DNA of 64,000 nucleotides from Lutibacter sp. Its GTDB lineage: Bacteria > Bacteroidota > Bacteroidia > Flavobacteriales > Flavobacteriaceae. The DNA lies in contig JAKIVA010000005.1 of NCBI GenBank assembly GCA_021647265.1, positions 1 to 64,000 of the forward strand, given 5' to 3'. A program made the translations under genes and the position numbers. Position 1 is the first letter of the stretch, and each line of letters opens with the position of its first letter. A model generated the notes under the pieces. That model worked only from the letters and a program-made list of their open reading frames with translations. It did no database searches and was not told the origin of the DNA. Below are positions 50,961-59,529 of the stretch, one piece after another.

Positions 50961-53003
50961 ATGAGAGAAAAGTTTTTAATTTTATTTTGTATTGGATTAT
51001 CTTTTTTTGTCAGCGGACAAGAAATTTCAGATTTAAAAGAAAAACTTAAACTTGAATTGGCTGATACAACTAGGGTATCACTAAATTTTAAAATTGCGGA
51101 CTTATATTTAAAAAATGGTAGTGACTCCGCTTCATCATACTACAATAGGGCTTTAGATTTAGCTCTTAAAATAGATTCAAAACCACAAATTGCCGAAATT
51201 CATTATGCAATAGGGAAATATAATCATAATACAAATGACTACAATGTTGCAATCAAAAATTATTTAGTAGCTGCTCAAATTTTTAAAAAGATAGAAAACA
51301 CTAAAAAAGAAGCAAGAATGTATAACAATATTGCTTCTTGTTATTTACGCCTTTATGCTGAAGATAAATCAATTGAGTACTACCTGAAGTCTCTAAGTCT
51401 GAATAAAAAAGTTAATTATCAAGGAGGGATAGCGAAGAACTATATTGGAGTAGGAGATCTTTTTTATACACAAGGAAATTATGAACATGCCAAACAATAT
51501 TTTCAAGATGCATTAGAAATTTATAAGAAAATAGATGATAAAAGTGGTATTTCAACAAGTTATACCAATTTAGGAAATGCAACTGCAGATGCTGGAGATA
51601 ATTTAGCGGGACTTGAGTTCTACAAAAAATCTGTTGAAATTGGAAAGGAAATTAATAATCAACAAGGAATTGCCATAAATTATAACAATATTGGTGACTG
51701 TTATATTCAATTAAAACAATACCCTAAGGCATTAGATTATTTTTTTAAAGCACTAAAACTTTCAAAAAATTTAGGTAGAAATGATTTAACCTCCGTTTTG
51801 CTAATGAATATTTCTACTGTTCAAATTAAAACTAAAAATTATCATCAAGGAATTGTGAATGCTAATAAAAGTTTAAAATTAGCAGAGCAAATGGGAGAAT
51901 TAAATTATCAAGCAGAAAATTTTGAATTACTTTCAAATGCCTATGAGCGTTTAGGAAATATGCGTAGAGCTTTTAGATATAACAAAAAATATATAATAAT
52001 TAAAGATAGTTTATTAAAAATTGATAAAACAAATAAGGTAAAATTATTTCAAGCACTTAACGAGTTAGATGCTACGCAAGATACCATAAATGAGTTATCA
52101 ATTAAAAATGAAATTGCAGAATTAAGATATGAAACGGGGAGGAAGTTTGTTTATTTTTTAACTGGGTCTATGGTGTTATTTGGCCTTTTTCTTATTATAT
52201 TAATTCAACAACAAACAGCTAAGAAAAAGGCTTATAATTTATTAGAGTACAAAAATTATCAAATAAATAAGATGAATGATGAGATACAGGCTCAACGTGA
52301 TAATTTAAAATTGATAAACAAAACAAAGGATAAATTTTTCTCAATTATAGCTCATGATTTAAAAAATCCATTTAATTCAATTAAAGGATTTACCGAACTT
52401 ATGATAGAAAACTCTAATGAATACGATGAAGAGAAAAAGTTGAAATTTCTAAAAATAATTAAAGGTTCAACGCTAAAAGCTTCTAGTTTACTTAATAATT
52501 TATTAATTTGGGCTAATTCTCAATCGGGAAATTTAAAGTTTGATCCACAGAAAGTTGAATTGAAACAAATAGTTTCTAATGTAATTTCATTACTAGAAAT
52601 TCAAGCCATAAATAAAGAGATTGAAATTATTGATAATATAGAAAAGAATCTTTTTGTATTAGCTGATAGGAATATGTTGGCAACAATACTTCGTAATTTA
52701 ATTTCAAATGCAATAAAGTTTACCAATCAACATGGCAAAATTGAAGTTTCAGCTACAAAAAAAGAAGGTTTTGTTGAAATTTCAGTAAAAGATAATGGTG
52801 TCGGAATTTTAGAATCAGAAGTGAAAAATTTATTTAATATTGAAGTTAAAAATTCAAATGTTGGTACAGCAAATGAGCAAGGATCTGGTTTAGGGTTGAT
52901 TTTATGTAAAGACTTTGTTGAAAAGCACGGTGGTAAAATTTGGGTAGAAAGTGAAGTAAACAAAGGAACTGAATTTAAATTTACAATTCCATTAGCCAAT
53001 TAA
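50961..53003 (+). CDS. TPR-containing sensor histidine kinase
   Basis: A 680-residue sensor. A signal peptide (REKFLILFCIGLSFFVSGQ) precedes about six to seven periplasmic TPR units (residues 25-360, with motifs such as YYNRALDLALKI, YYLKSLSLNKKV, YFQDALEIYKKI and YFFKALKLSK). A membrane helix (about 396-416) and a coiled coil follow. The HisKA domain has FSIIAHDLKNPFNSIKGF (H464). The ATPase has ILRNLISNAIKFT, DNGVGI and GSGLGLILCKDFVEKHGG. No response regulator lies nearby, so it is an orphan kinase. The periplasmic TPR domain probably senses a protein or peptide signal. Confidence 0.93.
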   Translation: MREKFLILFCIGLSFFVSGQEISDLKEKLKLELADTTRVSLNFKIADLYLKNGSDSASSYYNRALDLALKIDSKPQIAEIHYAIGKYNHNTNDYNVAIKNYLVAAQIFKKIENTKKEARMYNNIASCYLRLYAEDKSIEYYLKSLSLNKKVNYQGGIAKNYIGVGDLFYTQGNYEHAKQYFQDALEIYKKIDDKSGISTSYTNLGNATADAGDNLAGLEFYKKSVEIGKEINNQQGIAINYNNIGDCYIQLKQYPKALDYFFKALKLSKNLGRNDLTSVLLMNISTVQIKTKNYHQGIVNANKSLKLAEQMGELNYQAENFELLSNAYERLGNMRRAFRYNKKYIIIKDSLLKIDKTNKVKLFQALNELDATQDTINELSIKNEIAELRYETGRKFVYFLTGSMVLFGLFLIILIQQQTAKKKAYNLLEYKNYQINKMNDEIQAQRDNLKLINKTKDKFFSIIAHDLKNPFNSIKGFTELMIENSNEYDEEKKLKFLKIIKGSTLKASSLLNNLLIWANSQSGNLKFDPQKVELKQIVSNVISLLEIQAINKEIEIIDNIEKNLFVLADRNMLATILRNLISNAIKFTNQHGKIEVSATKKEGFVEISVKDNGVGILESEVKNLFNIEVKNSNVGTANEQGSGLGLILCKDFVEKHGGKIWVESEVNKGTEFKFTIPLAN

Positions 53004-53029
53004 CCCAGATACAGCACAAGCTTAAAATA

Positions 53030-53061
53030 AAAAAACCCAAGTAATTTACTTGGGTTTTTTT
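53030..53061. terminator. Terminator between the TPR kinase and tRNA-Met
   Basis: CCCAAGTAA / TTACTTGGG with flanking A and T runs, so it can end transcripts from both sides. Confidence 0.85.
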
Positions 53062-53062
53062 G

Positions 53063-53136
53063 TAGCGTGATGCAGAATTGAACTGCAGACCTCCGGGTTA
53101 TGAATCCGACGCTCTAACCAACTGAGCTACCACGCC
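53063..53136 (-). tRNA. tRNA-Met (anticodon CAU)
   Basis: The minus strand folds as a 74-nt cloverleaf: acceptor GGCGTGG/TCACGCT with two G-U pairs, D arm AGCTCAGTTGGTTAGAGC, anticodon loop TTCATAA, T arm TGCAG-TTCAATT-CTGCA, discriminator A. There is an A-C mismatch at the bottom of the anticodon stem. It lacks the unpaired first base and GGG/CCC stem of the initiator. It could be elongator Met or a lysidine-modified Ile tRNA. Confidence 0.88.
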
Positions 53137-53151
53137 ATTTATTAGAGGCTG

Positions 53152-53159
53152 CAAATATA
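53152..53159 (-). promoter_or_regulatory. Candidate -7 element of tRNA-Met
   Basis: The minus strand reads TATATTTG, 15 bases upstream of the tRNA 5' end. A TTTG lies 22 bases further upstream (53185-53182), a longer spacer than usual. Confidence 0.5.
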
Positions 53160-53263
53160 AAAAATAAAATAGTTATTGCTACAAATTTATTCCCATATTT
53201 TTAGGAATTTAAATTTTTTTTAAAAAGAATAATTATATATATTGTGCTTTTAAAAAGAGAAAG

Positions 53264-53647
53264 ATGTCGAAAAAAATAAAATTTGAAATTGAATTTCCTA
53301 TACATGCCTCACCACAAATGTTATACCAGTATTTTGGGACACCTTCAGGTCTTTCTGAATGGTTTGCAGATAATGTAAATTCTAGAGGTGAAATATTTAC
53401 CTTTATATGGGATGGTTCTGAAGAACAGGCAAAAGTTCTTCAAGAGCGCCCAGGCGAAAAAATTAAATTTAAATGGTTAGAAGGTGATGAGGATAAAACA
53501 TATTTTGAATTTAGAATTCAGGTAGATGAAATAACAAAAGATGTTTCTCTAATAATTACTGATTTTGCAGAAGAAGATGAAATAGAAGAATCTAAAATGT
53601 TTTGGGAAAATCAAATAGATGAATTAAAACACACTATTGGAGCATAA
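53264..53647 (+). CDS. START-like (AHSA1/SRPBCC fold) protein
   Basis: A 127-residue small cytoplasmic protein with the SRPBCC ligand-binding fold pattern: KIKFEIEFPIHASPQMLYQYFGTPSGLSEWFADNV, then FTFIWDGSEEQAKVLQERPG, FKWLEGDEDKTYFEFRI, and a C-terminal helix ESKMFWENQIDELKHTIGA. It is close to the START-like proteins universally present in Flavobacteriia, but its ligand is unknown. It has a hairpin terminator 23 bases downstream. Confidence 0.83.
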   Translation: MSKKIKFEIEFPIHASPQMLYQYFGTPSGLSEWFADNVNSRGEIFTFIWDGSEEQAKVLQERPGEKIKFKWLEGDEDKTYFEFRIQVDEITKDVSLIITDFAEEDEIEESKMFWENQIDELKHTIGA

Positions 53648-53670
53648 TCAAAAAGTAATAACTTTAATAT

Positions 53671-53699
53671 AACCTTGAATAAATTTCAAGGTTTTTTTA
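53671..53699 (+). terminator. Terminator downstream of the START-like gene
   Basis: AACCTTGAA / TTCAAGGTT stem with a short loop and a run of seven T residues. Confidence 0.8.
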
Positions 53700-53726
53700 T
53701 GTAGTTTTGTCAATCAAATTTAAAAA

Positions 53727-54545
53727 ATGGTAAATTTTAATGGCATAATTAATAAGAAGTCAGAGTTGTTATTTAATTCAAGCAATAGAGCATTTAAATA
53801 CGGAGATGCCTTATTTGAGACTTTAAAAGTTGAAAATTCACAAATTTATTTTTTAGAAGATCATTATTTCAGACTAATGGCTTCAATGAGAATGCTTAGG
53901 ATGGAAATACCAATGACCTTTACATTGGATTTTTTTGAAGAAGAAATTAGCAATCTTGTTAAGTATAATAATTTAGATAGTGCAAGAGTACGATTCACGG
54001 TTTTTAGAAAACCAGGAGGTTTATATGAGCCACAAACCAATAAAATTGATTATTTAATTGAAGCTACTCAACTTATTTCAACACAAAAATCAACTTATAG
54101 GGTTGATTTATTTAAAGATTATTTTGTACACTCAGGTTTGTTATCAACCATAAAAACTACCAATAAAATAACCAATGTGTTGGCAAGTATTTTTGTTTCC
54201 GAAAATGAGCTAGACAATGGTATTTTGTTGAATGAAAAAAAACGAATTGTTGAGGCAATTAATGGAAATATATTTTTAGTTAAAGGAAATGTTATTAAAA
54301 CACCTCCAATTTCTGAAGGGTGCATAAAAGGTATTTGTAGAAAAAAAATTATTGAAATTATAACTTCTATGGAAAACTATAAATTGCAAGAAGTTGAAAT
54401 CTCTCCTTTTGAGCTTTTAAAAGCTGATGAAGTTTTTATTACAAATGTAATTATTGGAATACAGCCAATAACAGTTTATAAAAAATGTAATTTTACAACG
54501 CTAGTTTCAAAAGAATTAACAATTGAATTAGCCAACTTAATTTAA
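53727..54545 (+). CDS. Class IV PLP aminotransferase/lyase
   Basis: A 272-residue class IV PLP enzyme, related to aminodeoxychorismate lyase (PabC) and branched-chain aminotransferase. The start is FNGIINKKSELLFNSSNRAFKYGDALFETLKV. The Schiff-base Lys is in IKTTNKITNVLAS. Further motifs are IVEAINGNIFLVKG, and TPPISEGCIKGICRKKII, equivalent to TPxxxxGxLxGxTR. The fold is clear, but the reaction (folate lyase or amino-acid transaminase) is not. Its last 9 bases overlap the end of the convergent yqgE gene. Confidence 0.88.
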   Translation: MVNFNGIINKKSELLFNSSNRAFKYGDALFETLKVENSQIYFLEDHYFRLMASMRMLRMEIPMTFTLDFFEEEISNLVKYNNLDSARVRFTVFRKPGGLYEPQTNKIDYLIEATQLISTQKSTYRVDLFKDYFVHSGLLSTIKTTNKITNVLASIFVSENELDNGILLNEKKRIVEAINGNIFLVKGNVIKTPPISEGCIKGICRKKIIEIITSMENYKLQEVEISPFELLKADEVFITNVIIGIQPITVYKKCNFTTLVSKELTIELANLI

Positions 54546-55094
54546 CTCAGGATTTTTAGGCGCATTTGCCCAAATTTGGTATTCGCCTCCAAACTCTAAC
54601 AATTGATTTTTCCACAAGTCATTACTTTTTACGTTAAATAAATTTGGGTATTTATTATCAACAACAATCCATGTAGATTCGTTGAGTTCATCATTTAATT
54701 GAGAAACGGACCAACCAGAGTAACCTAAGAAAAATCGTATGTCAGTAGGTTTTATGCTTTTATCATTTAATAATTTAGAGAGCGCATTAAAATCACCTCC
54801 CCAATAAATATCTTTGTCTATTTTTATACTGTTAGGAATTAGATGTGGTAGTTTGTGAATAAAATATAAATTTTCCTGTTCAACAGGACCACCACTGTAT
54901 ATGGTGAAATCACAGTTAATGGTAGGAATTAAATCACTTAAAACAAACTTAGTAACTTTGTTTAGGATAAACCCAACATACCCATCTTCATTGTGTTCAG
55001 TTAAATAAATGACCGATCGATTAAACGCTCTATCGTTTAATATTGATGGCTCAGAGACTAGTAATTTCCCCTTAGAAGGATTAAGTTCTATCAT
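54537..55094 (-). CDS. YqgE/AlgH family protein
   Basis: A 185-residue cytoplasmic protein. It has the family start GKLLVSEPSILNDRAFNRSVIYLTEHNEDGYVGFILNK, then IYSGGPVEQENLYFIHKL, FLGYSGWSVSQLNDEL and the closing segment ENPELN-like tail. The family is of uncertain biochemical role, possibly linked to transcription control. It has a complete N-terminus at 55094. It overlaps the aminotransferase gene by 9 bases at the 3' ends. Confidence 0.93.
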   Translation of the reverse strand: MIELNPSKGKLLVSEPSILNDRAFNRSVIYLTEHNEDGYVGFILNKVTKFVLSDLIPTINCDFTIYSGGPVEQENLYFIHKLPHLIPNSIKIDKDIYWGGDFNALSKLLNDKSIKPTDIRFFLGYSGWSVSQLNDELNESTWIVVDNKYPNLFNVKSNDLWKNQLLEFGGEYQIWANAPKNPELN

Positions 55095-55140
55095 AAATTT
55101 TTCACTTATTTATCTAAATATAGTAGAAATATATCAAAAA

Positions 55141-55170
55141 AAAAACTCTCTAAAGTTTTAGAGAGTTTTT
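55141..55170 (-). terminator. Terminator of the HU gene
   Basis: AAAAACTCTCTAAA pairs with TTTAGAGAGTTTTT, giving a strong hairpin with a T-run on the minus strand, 28 bases past the HU stop. Confidence 0.9.
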
Positions 55171-55197
55171 AAGTAATAAGAAGTAATTCTTATATAG

Positions 55198-55470
55198 TTA
55201 GTTTACAGCACTACTAAATCCAGCACCAGCTTTAAATTTAACAACATTTTTTGCTGCAATTTTAATACTTTTCCCAGTTTGAGGATTTCTTCCAGTTCTG
55301 GCTGCTCTCTTAGAGATAGACCAAGTTCCCCATCCAACTAATGCAACTTTTTCACCTTTTTTAAGAGTATTGGTTACATTTTCTGTTAATGATTCTAGAG
55401 CTGCTTTTGCTGCTGCTTTTGTGATACCAGCATCAGCTGCCATTGCATCAATTAAATCTGATTTGTTCAT
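55198..55470 (-). CDS. HU-family DNA-binding protein
   Basis: A 90-residue nucleoid protein. The N-terminal helices are NKSDLIDAMAADAGITKAAAKAALESL. The beta saddle is VALVGWGTWSISKRAARTGRNPQTGKSIKI with RNPQTG, the DNA-binding arm with the intercalating Pro. It ends VKFKAGAGFSSAVN. It bends and compacts DNA, and is a homolog of HupB. It has its own strong promoter and terminator, so it is transcribed alone. Confidence 0.96.
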   Translation of the reverse strand: MNKSDLIDAMAADAGITKAAAKAALESLTENVTNTLKKGEKVALVGWGTWSISKRAARTGRNPQTGKSIKIAAKNVVKFKAGAGFSSAVN

Positions 55471-55523
55471 AATCTAAATTTTTAAATTAATTGGTTAAAC
55501 ATATTTCGCTATTAAAAGCTTAA

Positions 55524-55554
55524 CAAAGTTATACGGAATAAGGGCTTATGCAAG
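55524..55554 (-). promoter_or_regulatory. Strong promoter of the HU gene
   Basis: On the minus strand ACTTG (TTG at 55553-55551) is followed by a 19-base spacer and TAACTTTG (55531-55524), a full TAnnTTTG match. It is 53 bases upstream of the HU start. Confidence 0.75.
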
Positions 55555-55658
55555 TTTTAACAAGAAAAAATGACTTTTTTGTTGATAAATGATACTAAAT
55601 GTTAATAACCTAGCTTATTTTTATTAAAAAAACCTTGAAGCCCCTTAAAATATTGACT

Positions 55659-56603
55659 TTATTGTAGTATTGCATTTTTGTAAAATGTAAAACCGTTTAA
55701 TAAACTTTTAGCATCCATTTTTCGTTTGCCTGCTAATTGTAAACTTTTAATAATAAGAAACCCTTTTTTTACAGCAACCTTAATTTCACTTTTTGAACTT
55801 ACCACTGTTCCAACTTTATAATGATGTGTAGCAGCTTCTTTTGCTACATCATATATTTTTACTTTTATCTTTTCATTATTATTTACAAGCATTGTCCAAG
55901 CAGTTGGGTATGGGTTTAAACCTCTTATTAAGTTGTATATTGTAGCTAACGGTTCATCCCAATTAATTTTACAAGTTTCAGTGTATATTTTTGGTGCTAA
56001 TTTGCTTTCAATTGCTATTTGTTTGTGTGTTTTAACTGTATTTTGTTGAATTTGAGAAACTGTTTCAACAACTAATTTACTTCCAACGTGCATTAATTTA
56101 TTGTGTAGTTGCCCAACTGTTTCATCACTATCAATGGCAACCTCTTTCTGTAAAATAATATGTCCAGTATCAATTTTTTCATCAATAAAAAAGGTGGTAA
56201 CGCCTGTTTTGGTTTCTCCATTAATGATTGCCCAGTGAATTGGAGCTGCACCTCTGTAATTAGGTAGTAGTGATGCGTGTAAATTAAATGTTCCGTATTT
56301 TGGTAATTGCCAAACTACTTTAGGTAACATTCTAAATGCAACAACCACTTGTAAATTAGCATTCAAGTGCTGTAGTTTATCTATAAATTCTTCACTTTTA
56401 AGATTTGTAGGTTGTAAAATTGTGAGGTTTTGTTTTAAAGCATACTTTTTTACAGCAGATTCTTGTACTTTTCTACCTCTGCCAGCAGGTTTATCAGCTG
56501 CAGTTATAACTCCTACAATAGTAAACTTAGCAACAATTAATGCTTCCAAAATTGCAACAGCAAAATCAGGTGTTCCCATAAATACAATTCTCAAATCTCT
56601 CAT
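55659..56603 (-). CDS. fmt: Methionyl-tRNA formyltransferase
   Basis: A 314-residue enzyme that formylates the initiator Met-tRNA. The start is RDLRIVFMGTPDFAVAIL. The catalytic segment is FNLHASLLPNYRGAAPIHW with the catalytic Asn-His, then a folate-site Asp in FFIDEKIDTGHII. The C-terminal OB-like domain begins near residue 207. Length matches the family. It overlaps recQ by 4 bases, so translation is coupled to that gene. Its usual partner def is not in view. Confidence 0.97.
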   Translation of the reverse strand: MRDLRIVFMGTPDFAVAILEALIVAKFTIVGVITAADKPAGRGRKVQESAVKKYALKQNLTILQPTNLKSEEFIDKLQHLNANLQVVVAFRMLPKVVWQLPKYGTFNLHASLLPNYRGAAPIHWAIINGETKTGVTTFFIDEKIDTGHIILQKEVAIDSDETVGQLHNKLMHVGSKLVVETVSQIQQNTVKTHKQIAIESKLAPKIYTETCKINWDEPLATIYNLIRGLNPYPTAWTMLVNNNEKIKVKIYDVAKEAATHHYKVGTVVSSKSEIKVAVKKGFLIIKSLQLAGKRKMDAKSLLNGFTFYKNAILQ

Positions 56604-58498
56604 GAAACGTTTAATTTAAATTTATTTTGCGAAGTTATTGTTATTTTATTTTTTTCTAATAGTATTTTTAATGAATTTAAAATGTCACTTTCTGAATGAT
56701 TTAAAAAAGTTGTTAGTTCTTGAGAGGAGTACGGTTGTTTCTTTAAAACATTTATAATATGTTCAAGTATAAGTGGAGAGAGGTTGCCGGCTCTTTCTTT
56801 TGCTAAACAATTATCACAAGTTCCACAAGGGCTTGTTAGAATTTCATTAAAATAGGAAAGTAATTGAATGTTTCTACAAGTTTTAGTGTCTTCTATATAA
56901 GAAATTACAGCTTTTAGTTTTTCACGTTTTAGATTATTTTGTTGTTCAATATTTTCTGAAATAGCATTTATGGTATGTTTATCATCTCTGGGAACTAAAA
57001 ACGATAATTTTGAAGTTGTATTTTTATGATTATAACTTACAAGGCCATTTGTGTGCAACTCATTCAATTGTTTAACAATGCTATTTTTTGTACAATTTAG
57101 TTTTTTTGAAAGCGTATATTCGTTTATTATGGTATAATGGTCAAATATACCACCATAACTTCTTAAAATTAATTTAATTAATTTACTATTTGAGGGTTTT
57201 TGGTTTATGTACTCAAAAACGTTGGAATTACTCACCAAGAATTTTAAGGTAGATTTTTTGTTGTAATTCTCATCTAAAAATAAAATATTTTCTCTTTCTA
57301 AAACCTTAATGGCGTTGTAAGTTTGTAACAATTTTAAGTTATAAGTATAGCAAAATTCTTGCAACGAAAAATCAAAAAGTTTAGAAGGTGTTTCCCCTAA
57401 TGCAATTGCATAATATTGATTTAGATGATGGTATGTATTCTTTACAATTTTTGTTGAAGCTAAATTTGCTGTAAACCTAGTTGAAGCATCAAATATATTA
57501 GATTTATTTGTTAAAAGTATTGAATAGGCCGTTTTATCATCTCTTCCAGCTCTCCCTGCCTCCTGAATAAAATTCTCTAAACTATTAGGTATGTTTATGT
57601 GTACAACAGCTCTTACATCGGGTTTGTCAATACCCATTCCAAATGCATTAGTGGCAACCATTATGGGAGTTTCATTTTTCATCCATTTAGTATATGCCGT
57701 ATTTTTTTGTTCAGAAGATAAGCCTCCATGGTAAAAACTACTTTTAAAATTATTTTTCAATAAAAAATCACAAACTTCTTTTGTTTGTTTTCTACTATTC
57801 GTGTAGATAATTAATGAAGCATTTATTTTGCGTACTATTTGAAGTATTTTGCCATAAATATCTTCAGTGGTTATTACATTATAATTTAAATTATTTCGTT
57901 GAAAAGATTTTTTAAATAATAATGCATTGTCAATTTCTAAATTTTGCTGAATATCATCTAATACCTTTTGTGTAGCAGTGGCGGTTAAAGCCATAAAAAC
58001 GGCGTTAGGCTGTAATTCCTTTAAAATTTTTAACTGCAGGTATGAAGGTCTAAAATCGTGTCCCCACTCAGAAATACAGTGAGCTTCATCTATGGCAATA
58101 ATAGAAACATTCAATTGCTTAATTTTTTCCTGAATTAAGGGCGATTGTAATTTTTCAGGCGATAGGTACAAAAATTTAAAACCTCCAAACTGTAAATTGT
58201 CAAAAGCAGTAATAATTTGATCTTGGTTTAATTGAGAAGTTAAAGCAATGGCTTTAATTTTTTTTTGCTTTAAGCTGTTAACCTGATCTTGAATTAATGC
58301 GATTAAAGGAGAGATAACAATACAAACACCATCTATAAGCATTGTAGGAATTTGATAACAAAGCGATTTTCCGCCGCCGGTTGGTAGTAAAACAACGGTA
58401 TTTTTTTTATTTAACGTCGCTTCAATAATTTTTTCTTGAGGATACTTAAATTGGGAATAACCCCAATAATTTTTTAGTATGTCAAGAGGTGTATCCAT
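56600..58498 (-). CDS. recQ: RecQ-family ATP-dependent DNA helicase
   Basis: A 632-residue superfamily 2 helicase. Walker A is VVLLPTGGGKSLCYQIP. The DEAH box is IIAIDEAHCISEWGHDFRPSY. Helicase C-terminal motifs are NSRKQTKEVCDF and VATNAFGMGIDKPDVRAVVH, with QEAGRAGRD. A zinc-binding region has C-x16-C-x2-C-x2-C (CRNIQLLSYF ... CGTCDNC). No HRDC domain is seen after it; the end is a short winged-helix-like stretch, so it is a minimal RecQ. It acts in recombination and fork repair. It overlaps fmt by 4 bases and the ATPase gene by 1 base. Confidence 0.93.
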   Translation of the reverse strand: MDTPLDILKNYWGYSQFKYPQEKIIEATLNKKNTVVLLPTGGGKSLCYQIPTMLIDGVCIVISPLIALIQDQVNSLKQKKIKAIALTSQLNQDQIITAFDNLQFGGFKFLYLSPEKLQSPLIQEKIKQLNVSIIAIDEAHCISEWGHDFRPSYLQLKILKELQPNAVFMALTATATQKVLDDIQQNLEIDNALLFKKSFQRNNLNYNVITTEDIYGKILQIVRKINASLIIYTNSRKQTKEVCDFLLKNNFKSSFYHGGLSSEQKNTAYTKWMKNETPIMVATNAFGMGIDKPDVRAVVHINIPNSLENFIQEAGRAGRDDKTAYSILLTNKSNIFDASTRFTANLASTKIVKNTYHHLNQYYAIALGETPSKLFDFSLQEFCYTYNLKLLQTYNAIKVLERENILFLDENYNKKSTLKFLVSNSNVFEYINQKPSNSKLIKLILRSYGGIFDHYTIINEYTLSKKLNCTKNSIVKQLNELHTNGLVSYNHKNTTSKLSFLVPRDDKHTINAISENIEQQNNLKREKLKAVISYIEDTKTCRNIQLLSYFNEILTSPCGTCDNCLAKERAGNLSPLILEHIINVLKKQPYSSQELTTFLNHSESDILNSLKILLEKNKITITSQNKFKLNVS

Positions 58499-59031
58499 TA
58501 TTTAATACACGCTAAAATAAAATTTGTTCTATCTTCAATACTACCGGTAGGTACTTCAATAATGTTATAATTTAAGTCTTTATAAGTGCGTTCTAAATGA
58601 TTGTGAATAGCCAAAGCCTGTTCAAAATTTTCATAACGTACGTTGTCTGAAATATAAATTTCTTCCCAAGGTGGCATTAAAAAAATATAATTATACCTAT
58701 AAAGATTACTTTTGTTAATATAAGAGTTTGGATAATCAACACTCATATAATTCATGTAAGCATGAACATCAGGGATTCCTCTGTCAAAAAAAACAAATTT
58801 TTCGTTTTTTTTCTCAGCTTCAATATATTGGTTTACACGCCCTTCCAATAATAATTCACTAAATAACAAAGGATTTGTTAAAAATAGTTGTTCGGTTCCC
58901 TTTCTTCTAGCATTTAGAGTAACCTCTCTAGAGATTTCTGTCATACACATAAAATTGCGTTTAATTAACGCTTCAATAACGGTAGTTTTTCCAGTTCCAG
59001 GCCCTCCTGTGATAACTATTTTTTGTTGCAT
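58498..59031 (-). CDS. AAA/NadR-like ATP-binding protein
   Basis: A 177-residue P-loop protein with Walker A in VITGGPGTGKTTVIEALI and an ATPase fold close to AAA_28/NadR kinase domains. It has FFDRGIPDVHAYMNYM as a Walker B-like segment with a nearby Arg, and FLMPPWEEIYISDNVRYENF, a motif typical of these small kinases. It may phosphorylate a nucleoside or nicotinamide riboside, but its substrate is unknown. It starts a three-gene overlap chain with recQ and fmt. It is divergent from DUF493 (115-base gap). Confidence 0.82.
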   Translation of the reverse strand: MQQKIVITGGPGTGKTTVIEALIKRNFMCMTEISREVTLNARRKGTEQLFLTNPLLFSELLLEGRVNQYIEAEKKNEKFVFFDRGIPDVHAYMNYMSVDYPNSYINKSNLYRYNYIFLMPPWEEIYISDNVRYENFEQALAIHNHLERTYKDLNYNIIEVPTGSIEDRTNFILACIK

Positions 59032-59117
59032 AGTGCAAAAATAAATTATTCAGTAAATTATACTAGAAATAATGATGTAATTTTGTCAGATTAATATTAA
59101 CAATGGTAAGGTGGTAT

Positions 59118-59125
59118 TATATTTG
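59118..59125 (+). promoter_or_regulatory. Candidate -7 element for the DUF493 gene
   Basis: TATATTTG fits TAnnTTTG, with no clear -33 match. Confidence 0.4.
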
Positions 59126-59146
59126 AACACATAATTTAAAAATAAT

Positions 59147-59428
59147 ATGGATAAAAAAGAGCAATTTTATAAAAATTTAAAAAAAAAATTAAGGGAAGAC
59201 ACTACGTTTCCAACAAAATACCTCTTTAAATTTATTGTTCCAGCGAAAGAGGATTTAATAATACAAGTTGAGAACATTTTTGATTACACGGGGGCTGTAA
59301 TAACTAAAACTTCTTCTAAAACAGGTAAATATGTAAGTTTATCAGTACTAGTGGTTATGGAAAAAGCAGATAATATTATTGCAAAATATAAAGAGGCTGA
59401 AAAAGTAGAAGGCATTATTTCTTTGTGA
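59147..59428 (+). CDS. DUF493 (YbeD-like) protein
   Basis: A 93-residue cytoplasmic protein: KEQFYKNLKKKLREDTTFPTKYLFKFIVPA, with two strands and a final helix IIAKYKEAEKVEGIISL, as in DUF493/YbeD. In some bacteria YbeD is linked to lipoate metabolism or is a small ACT-like regulator. A TATATTTG element is 21 bases upstream. No operon partner follows closely. Confidence 0.88.
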   Translation: MDKKEQFYKNLKKKLREDTTFPTKYLFKFIVPAKEDLIIQVENIFDYTGAVITKTSSKTGKYVSLSVLVVMEKADNIIAKYKEAEKVEGIISL

Positions 59429-59529
59429 TTACTTTAACATGATAAAAAAAAATATAAAATATATTGCAACGTTTTAGAATAAATATGAATTTAGCACTTT
59501 TATTATTTTAGCAACAAAATAAGTATTTT

